A stretch of 64,000 bases of DNA from Pseudonocardia alni (GCF_002813375.1 NZ_PHUJ01000003.1:868001-932000); one strand, 5' to 3'. Counted from the stretch's first letter, positions 48,546-57,316 are shown. The notes: generated from the letters alone by a model not told the origin. A program made the numbers and translations.

Positions 48546-49285
48546 GGTGCGGCCTCCAGTGCGGCCGCCGGCCCGCGGTGGTCGGCGGCGTCGGGGTAGA
48601 GCGCGCGGACGTCGCCGCCGGGTGGTCCGTCGAGGACGACGTGCCCGGACCGCAGCCCGACGACGCGGTCGGCGTGCCGGGCGGCGAGGTCGGGCTGGTG
48701 CAGGACGGCGAGCACGGCGAGGTGCTCGGTGTGGGCGAGCTCGGCGAGCAGGCCGAGCACCTGCTCGGCGGCGGCCGGGTCGAGCGCGGACACCGGCTCG
48801 TCGGCGAGCAGGACCCGGGCGCGCTGGCACAGTGCGCGGGCGACGGCGACCCGCTGCTGCTGCCCGCCGGACAGCGACCCGGCGCGGTCGTGGGCGCGGT
48901 CGGCGAGTCCGACGCGGTCGAGGCAGCCCATCGCCTCCTCCCGCAGCGCCCGCGGGAACAGGGACGGGACCAGCGAGGACCGCAGCGGGAGCCGTCCCAG
49001 AGCGCCGGCGCAGACGTTGTCGAGCACGGTGCGCCGGGTGACGAGGTGGATCCGCTGGAAGACCAGCGCGACGTCGAGCCGTCCGCGTGGCCGGCCGTCG
49101 ACGAGCACCCGCCCGAGGTGCGGGGTCAGCCCGGCGGCGGCGCGCAGCAGCGTCGACTTGCCCGAGCCGTTGGCGCCGAGGACGGCGAGCAGCTCCCCGG
49201 CGTGGACGTCGACGTCCACGCCGTGGAGGACCTCGCGGTCGCCGTAGCGCACCCGGGCACCGCGCACCTCCAGCAGCGCGCTCAC
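48542..49285 (-). CDS. phnC: Phosphonate ABC transporter ATP-binding protein
   Basis: 247-residue ABC ATPase. Walker A GANGSGKST, signature LSGGQQQRVAVARAL, Walker B LLADEPVSALD, and the switch histidine in LAVLHQPDLAARHAD are intact. VALVFQRIHLVTRRTVLDNV is the PhnC-type Q-loop. It starts with GTG 49285, overlapping phnD by 4 nt, and overlaps phnE at its end. It powers import of phosphonates. Confidence 0.9.
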   Translation of the reverse strand: MSALLEVRGARVRYGDREVLHGVDVDVHAGELLAVLGANGSGKSTLLRAAAGLTPHLGRVLVDGRPRGRLDVALVFQRIHLVTRRTVLDNVCAGALGRLPLRSSLVPSLFPRALREEAMGCLDRVGLADRAHDRAGSLSGGQQQRVAVARALCQRARVLLADEPVSALDPAAAEQVLGLLAELAHTEHLAVLAVLHQPDLAARHADRVVGLRSGHVVLDGPPGGDVRALYPDAADHRGPAAALEAAP

Positions 49286-50193
49286 TGGACGTCCTTCTCG
49301 GTCAGGCCGAGCGTGCGGGCCAGCTCGAACAGCGGCGCATAGGTGTCGCGGGTCACCGGGACGAGCTTCCCGGGCGGGGTGACGTCGAGCAGCGCGCCGA
49401 TCTCCCCCACCGCCTGCGGGTCGAGGTTCAGCAGGGCGTCGGTGACGGCGGCCTTGAACGCCGGGTCGAGGTTGCCGCGCACGGTCACCGGGTCGTTGGG
49501 GATCGGCGCGGAGGTCCAGACCCGGCGGAACCCCGCCGGGTCGAACGTCCCCGACGCGGTGGCCGAGGCCAGCTGCTGGGAGTTGATCTCGGCGGCGTCG
49601 ACGGTGCCGTTGGTCAGCGCGAGCAGCGCCTCGGGGTGACCGCCGGCGTAGTCGATCCGGACGTCGGCGGGGGCGAGCCCGGCGTCGAGCAGTGCCGTGC
49701 GCGGTAGGGCGTCACCGGAGGTGGAGCCGACCGAGCCCAGGGCGAGGGTGCGGCCGCGGAGCTGGGTCACCGTGGTGACCTCGGAATCGCGCGGCACCCA
49801 GATCCCGGCGGTGTAGGCGGACAGCTCCCCGGTCGCGGTGCCGAACGAGGCGACCGGCTCGGCCCCGGCGCGCTCGGAGGCGAAGACGTAGCCGAGCGGG
49901 CCGAAGATCCCGATCTCCAGGCGGTCGTTGCGCATGGCGAGGACCTCGGCCGCGTAGTCCTCGGTGACCTGCACCCGGACCGGGCAGCTCAACCGGCGTT
50001 CGAGGGCGTCGCCGAGGATCTCCGCGGCGGGCACGAGCTTCGCCGGGTCCTCGAACGGTTCGATGCCCATCCGGATCTGCCCGCCGGGGCAGGTGGGCGA
50101 CTCGGCGACGGTGGGGCCGGACGGGCCGGCGCAGGCGGTGAGGGCGAGGCTCGCGGCCAGTGCGGCGACGGCGAGCAGGCGGGGGCGGCGCAT
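49282..50193 (-). CDS. phnD: Phosphonate-binding lipoprotein
   Basis: 303-residue PhnD-type substrate-binding protein. A lipoprotein signal ends at Cys21 (SLALTACAG), anchoring it outside the membrane. IRMGIEPFEDPAKLVPAAEIL, EIGIFGPLGYVFASERAGAEP, and LALGSVGSTSGDALPRTALLD are family landmarks; the last binds the phosphonate group. It captures alkylphosphonates such as 2-aminoethylphosphonate. The ATG has GGGAG upstream and is 14 bp after the FAD oxidoreductase gene. Confidence 0.9.
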   Translation of the reverse strand: MRRPRLLAVAALAASLALTACAGPSGPTVAESPTCPGGQIRMGIEPFEDPAKLVPAAEILGDALERRLSCPVRVQVTEDYAAEVLAMRNDRLEIGIFGPLGYVFASERAGAEPVASFGTATGELSAYTAGIWVPRDSEVTTVTQLRGRTLALGSVGSTSGDALPRTALLDAGLAPADVRIDYAGGHPEALLALTNGTVDAAEINSQQLASATASGTFDPAGFRRVWTSAPIPNDPVTVRGNLDPAFKAAVTDALLNLDPQAVGEIGALLDVTPPGKLVPVTRDTYAPLFELARTLGLTEKDVQ

Positions 50194-50207
50194 GGGGGTC
50201 TCCCGTT

Positions 50208-51371
50208 TCAGAGGACGCGGTCGAGCACGGCCGGTGCGAGGCCGAACGCGGTGGTCATGCCGATGCCGGAGGTGACCGCGACGGCGCTCGTCGCCGGTGC
50301 GACCGGACGGATCAGGAACTCGCCGGGGGCGTCGGCGTACACGCCCCGCCACCGGCGGACGACGTCGACGCCGGTCCCGAGCAGCGCCCGGGTCTCGGCG
50401 AGCAGCAGGTCGTCGAGGGTCTCGTCGGTCCAGGGCTCGGGTGTGCGGTCGTAGTGGTGGGTGTCGCCGACGACGAGGTCGCCGCCGGGCAGCTGGGTGA
50501 GCATGTGGTTGACGCCCGCGTCGAGCAGCTCCGGGCGCTCGGTGCGCCAGCGCTCGCGCAGCGCGGCGGCGCCCGCGGTGCCCGACAGGGCCGGGTAGCG
50601 CAGCATCGAGCTGCCGGTGAGCACGGCCGGGCCGATCGTGAGCGGGGTGTGCGGGCGGACCTGCAGCATCTGCAGGACGCAGCGCCGCAGGCCCGCGTCG
50701 TCGGCGAGGCCGGGGACGAGGCGGTCCAGGTCGTGACCGACGCAGAGGAGGACCCGGTGGGCACGGAACTCCCCGCGCCCGGTGCGGACGACCACCGGGC
50801 CGTCGCCGCTCGCGTCCCCGATCCCCCCGGCCCCGGCCCGGGCCTCACCGGCCCCGGCGATGCCGTGCACCGGGCAGCCGAAGTGGATCTCGGCACCGGG
50901 CCGGGCCGCGAGCCACGCCGCGATCGCCCCGGCCGCCCGGCGCTGCTCGACCCGCAGGTCACGCGGCAGGAACGCCCCGCCGTGCAGGCCGTCGCGGGCG
51001 ACCGGGACCCGGTCGACGACCCGCGCCGGGTCGAGCAGCTCGACGTCGTCGCCCCGGGTGGCCGCGAGCTCCTCGAGTGCGGCGCGCTCCTCGGCCGACC
51101 GGGCGACGACCACGGTGCCGCACTCGGCGACGCCGAACCCGGCCTCGGCGCCCAGCCGCAGCCAGGTGCCGCGGCCGCGGGTGGCGAGCTCCAGCGCATC
51201 GCCGGTCTGGGCGGTGAGGCAACCGTGGCCGAAGTTGCGCACCGAGGCTCCGACGGCGTGGGCGTCACGCTCGAGCACGGTCACGTCCAGGCCGCGCTCG
51301 ACGGCCTCGACGGCGTGGGCGAGGCCGACGACGCCGGCCCCGACGATCAGGAGATCACTCGTCCGGGTCAC
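50208..51371 (-). CDS. FAD-dependent oxidoreductase of the phosphonate-associated TIGR03364 (HpnW) type
   Basis: 387-residue DAO-type flavoprotein. The FAD motif GAGVVGLAHA is at residues 11-20 with the acidic residue in VTVLERDAHAVG; SVRNFGHGCLT follows, and TSGIGMTTAFGLAPAVLD near the end closes the FAD site. The family is named for its link to PhnX-like hydrolases and PhnCDE transporters and is proposed to deaminate 1-hydroxy- or N-methyl-aminoethylphosphonate to the aldehyde used by the HAD enzyme; that step is inferred for this protein. The GTG 51371 is the first gene of the operon; an operator-like palindrome lies 39-56 bp upstream. Confidence 0.85.
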   Translation of the reverse strand: MTRTSDLLIVGAGVVGLAHAVEAVERGLDVTVLERDAHAVGASVRNFGHGCLTAQTGDALELATRGRGTWLRLGAEAGFGVAECGTVVVARSAEERAALEELAATRGDDVELLDPARVVDRVPVARDGLHGGAFLPRDLRVEQRRAAGAIAAWLAARPGAEIHFGCPVHGIAGAGEARAGAGGIGDASGDGPVVVRTGRGEFRAHRVLLCVGHDLDRLVPGLADDAGLRRCVLQMLQVRPHTPLTIGPAVLTGSSMLRYPALSGTAGAAALRERWRTERPELLDAGVNHMLTQLPGGDLVVGDTHHYDRTPEPWTDETLDDLLLAETRALLGTGVDVVRRWRGVYADAPGEFLIRPVAPATSAVAVTSGIGMTTAFGLAPAVLDRVL

Positions 51372-51409
51372 GGCGGGGACGGTGCCAGCCGGATGTCCCC
51401 GACCGCAAT

Positions 51410-51427
51410 GACTTGTCGATACAAGTC
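51410..51427. promoter_or_regulatory. GntR-type operator between FAD oxidoreductase and gntR
   Basis: Arms GACTTGT and ACAAGTC pair perfectly around CGAT. A second half-like ACTTGTAGAGT lies at 51478-51488 and overlaps the gntR -10 element. A close relative of this palindrome is in front of the zinc dehydrogenase gene (53598-53613). It has the form of HutC/PhnF-type GntR sites. Confidence 0.65.
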
Positions 51428-51482
51428 GGGATCTGTTCACCTGCCCGACCTCTGGACGTCGTGCTCAGCGCCCTGGCACTTG

Positions 51483-51488
51483 TAGAGT
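51483..51488 (+). promoter_or_regulatory. -10 element of gntR (leaderless)
   Basis: TAGAGT is 8 nt before the GTG at 51497 and is overlapped by an operator half-site, consistent with autoregulation. Confidence 0.45.
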
Positions 51489-51496
51489 CACCAGCC

Positions 51497-52231
51497 GTGG
51501 GGACCCCGTTGCACCGCACACTGGCCGACGAGCTGCGCGCCCGGATCCGCAGCGGCGCGATCGGTGTCGGCGAGGCGCTGCCGTCCGAGGCCGAGCTGTG
51601 CCGGGAGTTCTCGGCGTCGCGCGGCCCCGTCCGCCAGGCCCTGGCCGCCCTGCGCGACGAGGGCCTGATCGGCGGCGGGCAGGGCCGGCGCCCGGTGGTG
51701 CTGGACGCGGTGCCCGCCCAGCCGTTCGAGTCGTTCCTGTCCTTCACCCGGCGCGCGGAGCTGACCGGCCACGTCCCGGGCCAGCGCCTGCACGAGATCG
51801 CACTGCGGCACCCGCCGCCCGCGGTGGCGGCGGCGCTGGGCCTGGAGCCCGAGGACTACGCGGTCCAGCTGATCCGGCTCCGCCTGCTCGACGACCGCCC
51901 CGCGATGCTGGAGCGGATGACGTACGTGGAGAAGGTCGGGCGCGCCCTGCTCGACGCCGACCTCAACGCCGGGTCGATCTACGCCCTGCTCACCGGCCAG
52001 GGCGTCGACCTGCACGCGGCCCGGCACACCTTCGACGCCGTCGCCGCCGACGAGCTCGACGCGTCCCTGCTCGGCGTCGAGGTCGGACACCCCCTGCTCC
52101 GCGAACGGCGGCTGACCTGGGACGCCGCCGGGGACGCCCTCGAGTGGTCGGAGGACCGCTACCGCCCGGACGTCGCGACCGTGACGGTGACGAACACCCG
52201 CAGCGGGCGGGGTGGGTTCGCGCGGGAATGA
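51497..52231 (+). CDS. GntR/HutC-type regulator of phosphonate genes
   Basis: 244-residue GntR regulator. The N-terminal winged helix spans about residues 1-70 (LHRTLADELRARIRSGAIGVG, FSASRGPVRQALAALRDEGLI) and the C-terminal UTRA domain about 85-235 (LTGHVPGQRLHEIAL, ALERMTYVEKVG-like MLERMTYVEK, YRPDVATVTV). The GTG at 51497 is chosen over an upstream ATG at 51413 because the wHTH begins right after it and the operator lies between the two. It is divergent from the phosphonate operon and faces a zinc dehydrogenase with the same operator, so it probably controls both. Confidence 0.85.
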   Translation: MGTPLHRTLADELRARIRSGAIGVGEALPSEAELCREFSASRGPVRQALAALRDEGLIGGGQGRRPVVLDAVPAQPFESFLSFTRRAELTGHVPGQRLHEIALRHPPPAVAAALGLEPEDYAVQLIRLRLLDDRPAMLERMTYVEKVGRALLDADLNAGSIYALLTGQGVDLHAARHTFDAVAADELDASLLGVEVGHPLLRERRLTWDAAGDALEWSEDRYRPDVATVTVTNTRSGRGGFARE

Positions 52232-52350
52232 GCGGGCGGGAGCGGGTCCACCCGCGGGTGGGTTGCGACGCGCTCCCGCCGGCGACGGCGGTGCCCGGAC
52301 CGGGAGTCGCACCGCCGCCACCGTCGCCACCCCTGCCGCCGCCGCTGCCC

Positions 52351-52370
52351 CTGCCGCTGCCGCTGCCGCT
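52351..52370. repeat. CTGCCG hexanucleotide run
   Basis: About three and a third copies of CTGCCG in a row, inside a longer CCGCCG/CTGCCC-rich stretch. It lies after the gntR stop and is probably slippage-prone non-coding sequence. Confidence 0.7.
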
Positions 52371-52392
52371 CAGAGGTGCCCCTGTTCTGGAC

Positions 52393-52411
52393 TCGCTTAC
52401 CGGGTAAGCGA
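52393..52411. promoter_or_regulatory. Orphan 19-bp palindrome (operator-like)
   Basis: TCGCTTACC and GGTAAGCGA flank a single G, a perfect palindrome. It is less GC-rich than the surroundings and looks like a TetR- or MarR-type site, sharing the core GCTTACC with the marR operator at 5648-5673. No gene starts nearby on either strand. Confidence 0.45.
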
Positions 52412-52502
52412 ATCGACACACACATCCCCTCCGGAGCCGGGAGAAGGACCGCCCTGCCGCATCGGTTCGTGCGATGGCCCGGCCCGGCGATCGGGAGCGA
52501 CG

Positions 52503-53558
52503 TCAGGGACGCACGGCCTGGCGCGGCGCCGCACCCGGCAACCCGGCGGCGGCGAAGGCGTCGTCGAGCGCGTCGAGGGACCACGGGCCACCGGTCAGCT
52601 CGGCGAACGGGAACCGCGTGTGCTCCGCGACGAGGAACGCGACCGCGGCGGCGAGGTGGCGGGGGGCGTAGTTGTGCACGCCGACGACCGTGTGCAGCCC
52701 GCGGACCAGGCGTTCCGGGTCGAGTCCCACCGCGGGGCCGGGCGAGACCGACCCGGCGAGGACGGCGGTGCCGCCGACGTCGAGCGCGTCGAGGCAGGCG
52801 CGCACGGCGGCGGGTGCACCGGACAGCTCCAGCGCGACGTCGAACGCCCGCTCCGGCGGGGTCCCGACCGTGTCCGCTGCGCCGAAGCGACGTGCCCGGG
52901 CGCGACGGTCGGCGTGCGGGTCGGCGACCACGACCTCGGCACCCGCGCGGGAGGCCATCGCCGCCGCGGTCACGCCGAGCATGCCCGCACCGGTCACCAG
53001 CACCCGCGTTCCCAGGCCCGGCGAGCCCGCGGCGTCGAGGACCGCGGCGACCGTGGCCGTCGCGCACGAGGCGGGTGCGGCGACCTCGTCGGGCACCGCT
53101 GGAGGGACGACGACCGTCGCCGTGCCCGGGGCGAGCAGGCAGTGGGTGGCGAACCCGCCGGTCAGCGGACGGGCCTCGTCCAGCGGGGCGTGGCCGTACT
53201 TGTGCAGGTCGGCGCATTTCTGCGGGATCCCGCGACGGCAGCGGCGGCACTCCCCGCAGGACGCGGCGACCGAGAAGACGATCCGGTCGCCGGTCCGGAC
53301 CGGCGCGCCGTCGACGTGGCGCAGGCCCGGCGCCGTCGCGACGACCCGCCCGACCTGCTCGTGCCCGAGCACCCCCGGCACCGGCGACGAGCGATGGCCG
53401 CGGGTCGTGTGCAGGTCCGACCCGCACACCGTCGCCAGGTCGACCGCCACCAGGACCTCACCCGGCCCCGGCGCGCCGAGCGCGGTCGTGACCAGGCGGA
53501 ACGGGGCGCCGACACCGTCCCAGCGGGCGTAGCGGGCGGTCGTCACGGGAGCTGCCAT
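52503..53558 (-). CDS. Zinc-dependent alcohol dehydrogenase, phosphonate-associated (HpnZ-like)
   Basis: 351-residue medium-chain zinc dehydrogenase. The catalytic zinc residues are in TVCGSDLHTTRGH and PGVLGHEQVG; the structural zinc cysteines in CGECRRCRRGIPQKC. The Rossmann motif is VTGAGMLGVTAA. HTTRGH and the length place it near the phosphonate-associated TIGR03366 group, proposed to oxidise hydroxyethyl-phosphonates to the aldehyde that the HAD enzyme cleaves. It starts at ATG 53558; an operator similar to that of the FAD oxidoreductase lies 40-55 bp upstream. It is convergent with gntR. Confidence 0.85.
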   Translation of the reverse strand: MAAPVTTARYARWDGVGAPFRLVTTALGAPGPGEVLVAVDLATVCGSDLHTTRGHRSSPVPGVLGHEQVGRVVATAPGLRHVDGAPVRTGDRIVFSVAASCGECRRCRRGIPQKCADLHKYGHAPLDEARPLTGGFATHCLLAPGTATVVVPPAVPDEVAAPASCATATVAAVLDAAGSPGLGTRVLVTGAGMLGVTAAAMASRAGAEVVVADPHADRRARARRFGAADTVGTPPERAFDVALELSGAPAAVRACLDALDVGGTAVLAGSVSPGPAVGLDPERLVRGLHTVVGVHNYAPRHLAAAVAFLVAEHTRFPFAELTGGPWSLDALDDAFAAAGLPGAAPRQAVRP

Positions 53559-53597
53559 GCCCGCGACGGTCGCACCACCTCGCCGGACCGTCCACCA

Positions 53598-53613
53598 CCC
53601 TGTATGGACAAGT
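53598..53613. promoter_or_regulatory. GntR-type operator upstream of zinc dehydrogenase
   Basis: On the minus strand ACTTGT-CCAT-ACAGGG matches the FAD-oxidoreductase operator ACTTGT-CGAT-ACAAGT at 13 of the first 15 bases. One arm is imperfect. Its distance to the start codon (40-55 bp) is the same as that of the other site. Confidence 0.55.
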
Positions 53614-53698
53614 TGGTGAACGCACGGCGGCGCGGTTCACCGGCACCGGGCGGGGGTACGCCGTGCGGGCACCGCACGAACGACCCGGAGGCACCCCG

Positions 53699-54577
53699 AT
53701 GTCCGACAGCACGCTCAGCAAGGACCCGACCGCGGACCCGGCGGAGCACGAGGCGTACTTCCCGTCGCCGTACTCGCTGGACGCCTACACCGCGCCGAGA
53801 ACCGACTTCGACGGTCTCGCCACCGAGCGGAACGCCTGGTCCGGCGGCCGCTGGAAGGTGCTCGTGCTGGCCACCGACGAGCGCTACCTGCGCATGGGCA
53901 ACGGCACCTTCTTCTCCACCGGCAACCACCCGGTGGAGACCCTGCTCCCCCTGCACCACGTCCTGGAGGCCGGGTTCGGCGTCGAGATCGCGACGCTCAC
54001 CGGCAACCCGGCGAAGTTCGAGTGGTGGGCCTACCCCGGCGAGGACGAGGCGGTCGGCAGCGCCCGCGACACGCTGCTCGCGCAGTGGCGGGCCCCGAAG
54101 TCGCTGGCCGAGGTCGTCGAGCGCGAGCTGGGCGAGGACTCGGACTACCTCGCGGTGTTCGTCCCCGGCGGGCACGGTGCGCTGTCCGGGCTGCCGTTCT
54201 CCACCGACGTCCGGGACACCCTGGAGTGGGCGATGCGCACCGACCGGCTCGTGGTGTCGCTGTGTCACGGTCCCGCCGCGTTCCTCTCGACCCGCATCGG
54301 CCGCGGCCGGTCGGTGTTCGAGGGCTACGAGATGTGCGTGTTCCCCGACGCGCTCGACGCCGGCGCCAACATCGACATCGGCTACCTGCCCGGTGAGATG
54401 CCCTGGCTGCTCGGCAAGGCCCTCCAGGACGAGGGCGTCCGTGTCGTCAACGACGACATGACCGGCCGCTGCACCACCGACCGCAACGTCATCACCGGCG
54501 ACAGCCCGCTGGCCGCGAACGAGCTGGGCAAGCTCACCGCGACCGCGCTGCTGGAGCACGCGCGCCGCCGGGGCTGA
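53699..54577 (+). CDS. hchA: Hsp31/glyoxalase III family protein
   Basis: 292-residue DJ-1/PfpI-superfamily protein of the HchA type, a holding chaperone, deglycase and glyoxalase III in Escherichia coli. The nucleophile elbow VVSLCHGPAAFL carries Cys189 and His190; VFVPGGHGALSGLP is the preceding strand and PVETLLPLHHVLEAGF the P-domain helix. The ATG at 53699 with GGAGGC upstream fits the family; an ATG 36 nt earlier is also in frame. It stands alone between the phosphonate and purine blocks. Confidence 0.9.
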   Translation: MSDSTLSKDPTADPAEHEAYFPSPYSLDAYTAPRTDFDGLATERNAWSGGRWKVLVLATDERYLRMGNGTFFSTGNHPVETLLPLHHVLEAGFGVEIATLTGNPAKFEWWAYPGEDEAVGSARDTLLAQWRAPKSLAEVVERELGEDSDYLAVFVPGGHGALSGLPFSTDVRDTLEWAMRTDRLVVSLCHGPAAFLSTRIGRGRSVFEGYEMCVFPDALDAGANIDIGYLPGEMPWLLGKALQDEGVRVVNDDMTGRCTTDRNVITGDSPLAANELGKLTATALLEHARRRG

Positions 54578-54592
54578 CCCCGCCCCGGCGCC

Positions 54593-57316
54593 TCAGGGCG
54601 CCGTGCCACCGGCCGCCAGCCGCCACACCCGGTCGCGGCTGAACGGCTGGTGGTACGGCCGCACCCCCAGCGCGCGGCGGATCGCGTTCGCGACCGCGGG
54701 CGCGACCGGGTTGTAGGGCGCCTCGCTCATCGACTTCGCGCCGTAGGTGCCGAGCGCGTCGTGGGTGCGGGCGTACCGCACCTCGGTGTCCGGGACGTCG
54801 GCCATCTGCGGCACCCGGTAGGTGCGGAACACCGGGTTGAGGACCTCCCCGGACTCCCCCACGTACACCTCCTCGTAGAGCGCGCTGCCCAGCCCCATCG
54901 CGGCGCCTCCCTCGACCTGCCCGCGCAGCTGCTCGGGGTTCAGGACGGTGCCGGCGTCGACGGCCTGCACCGAGCGCAGCACACGGACCTCGCCGGTCGC
55001 GGTGTCCACCGCGACGCGCACGCCGTGGCAGTTCGCCGTGATCGCCCGCGCGGTGCCGGGCTCCTCCCCCGTGGCCGCCAGCCCCGCGGGCGAGGACGCG
55101 GCGGCCAGCACGTCGTCGAGCGTCCACTCGCCGCCGGGCGCCGTGACCCCGGCCGCGTGCAGCTCCCCGCCGCCGGTGACGGTGAGGATCCGCTCCCGCA
55201 GCGCGGTCGCCGCGGCGTGCAGTGCCTTGCCCGCCACGGTGGTGCCCGCCGAGGCGAACGCCCCGGTGTCGTAGCCGCAGGCGTCGGTGTCGCCGTGGTG
55301 GGCGTCGACGCGGTCCGGGGTCGTGCCGAGCACGATGGCGACGACCTGGCGGTGGGTGGTCGTGGTGCCGTTGCCGAACTCGACGGTGCCGGCGCCGAGC
55401 CGGTAGCGCCCGCCGGGCAGCAGCGTCACCGTGGTGGTCGCGGCGTGCCCGAACGGGGCCATCGTCGTCATCATGCCCAGGGCGACACCCTCCCCGACCC
55501 GCCATGTCGGGCCGTCGGGGACCGGGTCGCCGGTGCCGTCGGCCAGGGCGTCCTGGACGAGGTCGAGGCACTGGTCCATGCCGTAGCTGGTCCAGTGCAG
55601 GTCGTGCTCCGGCTCGCCGTGGTGGGCGACGTGCAGCGGGTCCCCGGCGCGCACCATGGTGCGCCGGCGCAGCTCGAACGGGTCGAGGCCGGTGGCGATC
55701 GCGAGCTCGTCCATCGCGGACTCGACGGCGAACATCACCTGGCCCAGGCCGTAGCCGCGGAACGCGCCGCTGGGCACGTTGTGGGTGTAGACGACCTCGG
55801 CGTCGAGGCGCTTGACGGGGCAGTTGTAGACGCTGACCGACTCGGCGACGGAGTGGAACAGCACCCCGCGGGAGTGGTTGCCGTAGGCGCCGGTGTCGGA
55901 CAGGACGTCGAGCTTCATCGCGGTGAGGTGGCCGTCGTCGTCGGCGCCGAGGGTGACCGCGACCCGCATCGGGTGGCGCAGCGCGGTGCGGGTGAACTCC
56001 TCGGACCGGGTGAACTCGTGGACGACGGTACGCCCGGTCCGCAGCACCGCGAGCCCGACGAGGTCCTCGGCGAACATCTCCTGCTTGCCGCCGAACCCAC
56101 CACCGACCCGCGCGGTGTGCACCCGGACCCGGTCCGGGTCGAGTCCGAGGACGCGGGCGAGCTCGCCGCGGGTGAGGAACGGGACCTGGGTGCCCGCCCG
56201 CACGACGAGCCTGCCGTCGTCGTCGAGCGAGCCGATCGCGCCGTGGCACTCCAGCTGGGCGTGGGAGACCCGGCTGGTGCGCCAGGTGCCGGTGACGGTG
56301 TGCGCGGAGGCGCGCAGAGCGGCGTCGACGTCGCCGCCGTGCCCGCCGTGCAGGGCGAGCACGACGTTGCGCCCGGCGTCGTCGACGCGGTCGGCGGGGG
56401 TCCGGTCCGGGTGCACCGACGGCGCACCGGGCCGCCGCGCCGCCTCCGGGTCGAGGACGGCGGGCAGCACCTCGTAGTCGACGGCGACCAGCGCGCAGGC
56501 CGCCTCGGCCTGCGCCGGGGTCTGCGCGACGACGGCGGCGACCCGCTGCCCGACGTGGCGGACGACGTCGTCGAGCATCCGGGTGTCGTCGGGGTCGTCG
56601 GTGCGGTGCTCGTGCCGGGCGGTGGAGTAGCGCAGGTCCGGCACGTCGTGGTGGGTCAGCACCAGCGCGACGCCCGGCGCGGCTGCGGCCGCGGTGGTGT
56701 CGATCGACCGGATGCGGGCGTGGGCGTGCGGGGAGCCGAGGATCCGCAGGTGCAGGGCCCCGGTGAGGTCGGTGTCGAAGGTGAACGGCTCGCTGCCGGT
56801 GACGATGCGCTCCGCGGCCGGGGGCCGCGCCGAGCAGCCGACGGTGCCGGCGGTCCCGCCCGTGGCGCGCGGGGTGCAGCCGCCGCGGACGCCGGTCTCG
56901 ATCGCCTCGCGGATGCTGCGGTAGCCGGTGCAGCGGCACAGGTTGCCCTTCATCCGCCGCGGCAGGTCGTCGAGGTCGTCGGGGGTGAGCGCGGTGGCGG
57001 TGACGATCTGGCCGGCCGTGCAGAACCCGCACTGGAACCCGAACTTCTCCACGAACGCGGCCTGGGCCGGGTGCAGCTCCCCGTCCGGCCCGGCCAGCCC
57101 GGCGACGGTGGTGACCCGCGCGCCGTCGAGACGCTGGGCGGGGATCAGGCACGAGTGCACGGGCCGGTCGTCGAGCAGGACGGTGCAGGCGCCGCAGTCC
57201 CCGGCGTCGCACCCCTTCTTCACCTCGAGGTGCCCGTGCTCGCGCAGGAACGTGCGGGTGCACTGCCCCGGGGCGGGCTCCGCCTCCAGCTCGGTGTCGT
57301 TGACGTGCAGTTTCAC
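54593..57316 (-). CDS. Xanthine dehydrogenase-type enzyme: fused [2Fe-2S] and molybdenum subunit
   Basis: 907-residue fusion. Residues 1-160 carry two [2Fe-2S] clusters: Cys36, 41, 44 and 56 (GCDAGDCGACT, VHSC) and Cys96, 99, 127 and 129 (QCGFC, LCRCTGY). The rest is the molybdopterin subunit with VGGGFGGKQEMFAEDL, GAFRGYGLGQVMFAVE, and a C-terminal GAKSMSEAPYNPVAP containing the catalytic glutamate. It overlaps the FAD-subunit gene by 4 nt at its GTG 57316. The preceding amidohydrolase, PucR regulator and purine permease make xanthine or hypoxanthine the likely substrate; other N-heterocycles cannot be excluded. Confidence 0.88.
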   Translation of the reverse strand: MKLHVNDTELEAEPAPGQCTRTFLREHGHLEVKKGCDAGDCGACTVLLDDRPVHSCLIPAQRLDGARVTTVAGLAGPDGELHPAQAAFVEKFGFQCGFCTAGQIVTATALTPDDLDDLPRRMKGNLCRCTGYRSIREAIETGVRGGCTPRATGGTAGTVGCSARPPAAERIVTGSEPFTFDTDLTGALHLRILGSPHAHARIRSIDTTAAAAAPGVALVLTHHDVPDLRYSTARHEHRTDDPDDTRMLDDVVRHVGQRVAAVVAQTPAQAEAACALVAVDYEVLPAVLDPEAARRPGAPSVHPDRTPADRVDDAGRNVVLALHGGHGGDVDAALRASAHTVTGTWRTSRVSHAQLECHGAIGSLDDDGRLVVRAGTQVPFLTRGELARVLGLDPDRVRVHTARVGGGFGGKQEMFAEDLVGLAVLRTGRTVVHEFTRSEEFTRTALRHPMRVAVTLGADDDGHLTAMKLDVLSDTGAYGNHSRGVLFHSVAESVSVYNCPVKRLDAEVVYTHNVPSGAFRGYGLGQVMFAVESAMDELAIATGLDPFELRRRTMVRAGDPLHVAHHGEPEHDLHWTSYGMDQCLDLVQDALADGTGDPVPDGPTWRVGEGVALGMMTTMAPFGHAATTTVTLLPGGRYRLGAGTVEFGNGTTTTHRQVVAIVLGTTPDRVDAHHGDTDACGYDTGAFASAGTTVAGKALHAAATALRERILTVTGGGELHAAGVTAPGGEWTLDDVLAAASSPAGLAATGEEPGTARAITANCHGVRVAVDTATGEVRVLRSVQAVDAGTVLNPEQLRGQVEGGAAMGLGSALYEEVYVGESGEVLNPVFRTYRVPQMADVPDTEVRYARTHDALGTYGAKSMSEAPYNPVAPAVANAIRRALGVRPYHQPFSRDRVWRLAAGGTAP

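Larger units (their letters stand above)
52232..52502. other. 271-bp gap between convergent gntR and dehydrogenase genes
   Basis: No gene was recognised. It contains a low-complexity CTGCCG run (52351-52370) and an orphan palindrome at 52393-52411, described separately. A convergent gap would be expected to hold only terminators. Confidence 0.45.

Noticed and set aside
52321..52370. CRISPR-like short repeats
   Set aside because: Direct CTGCCG repeats without spacers; simple low-complexity DNA.
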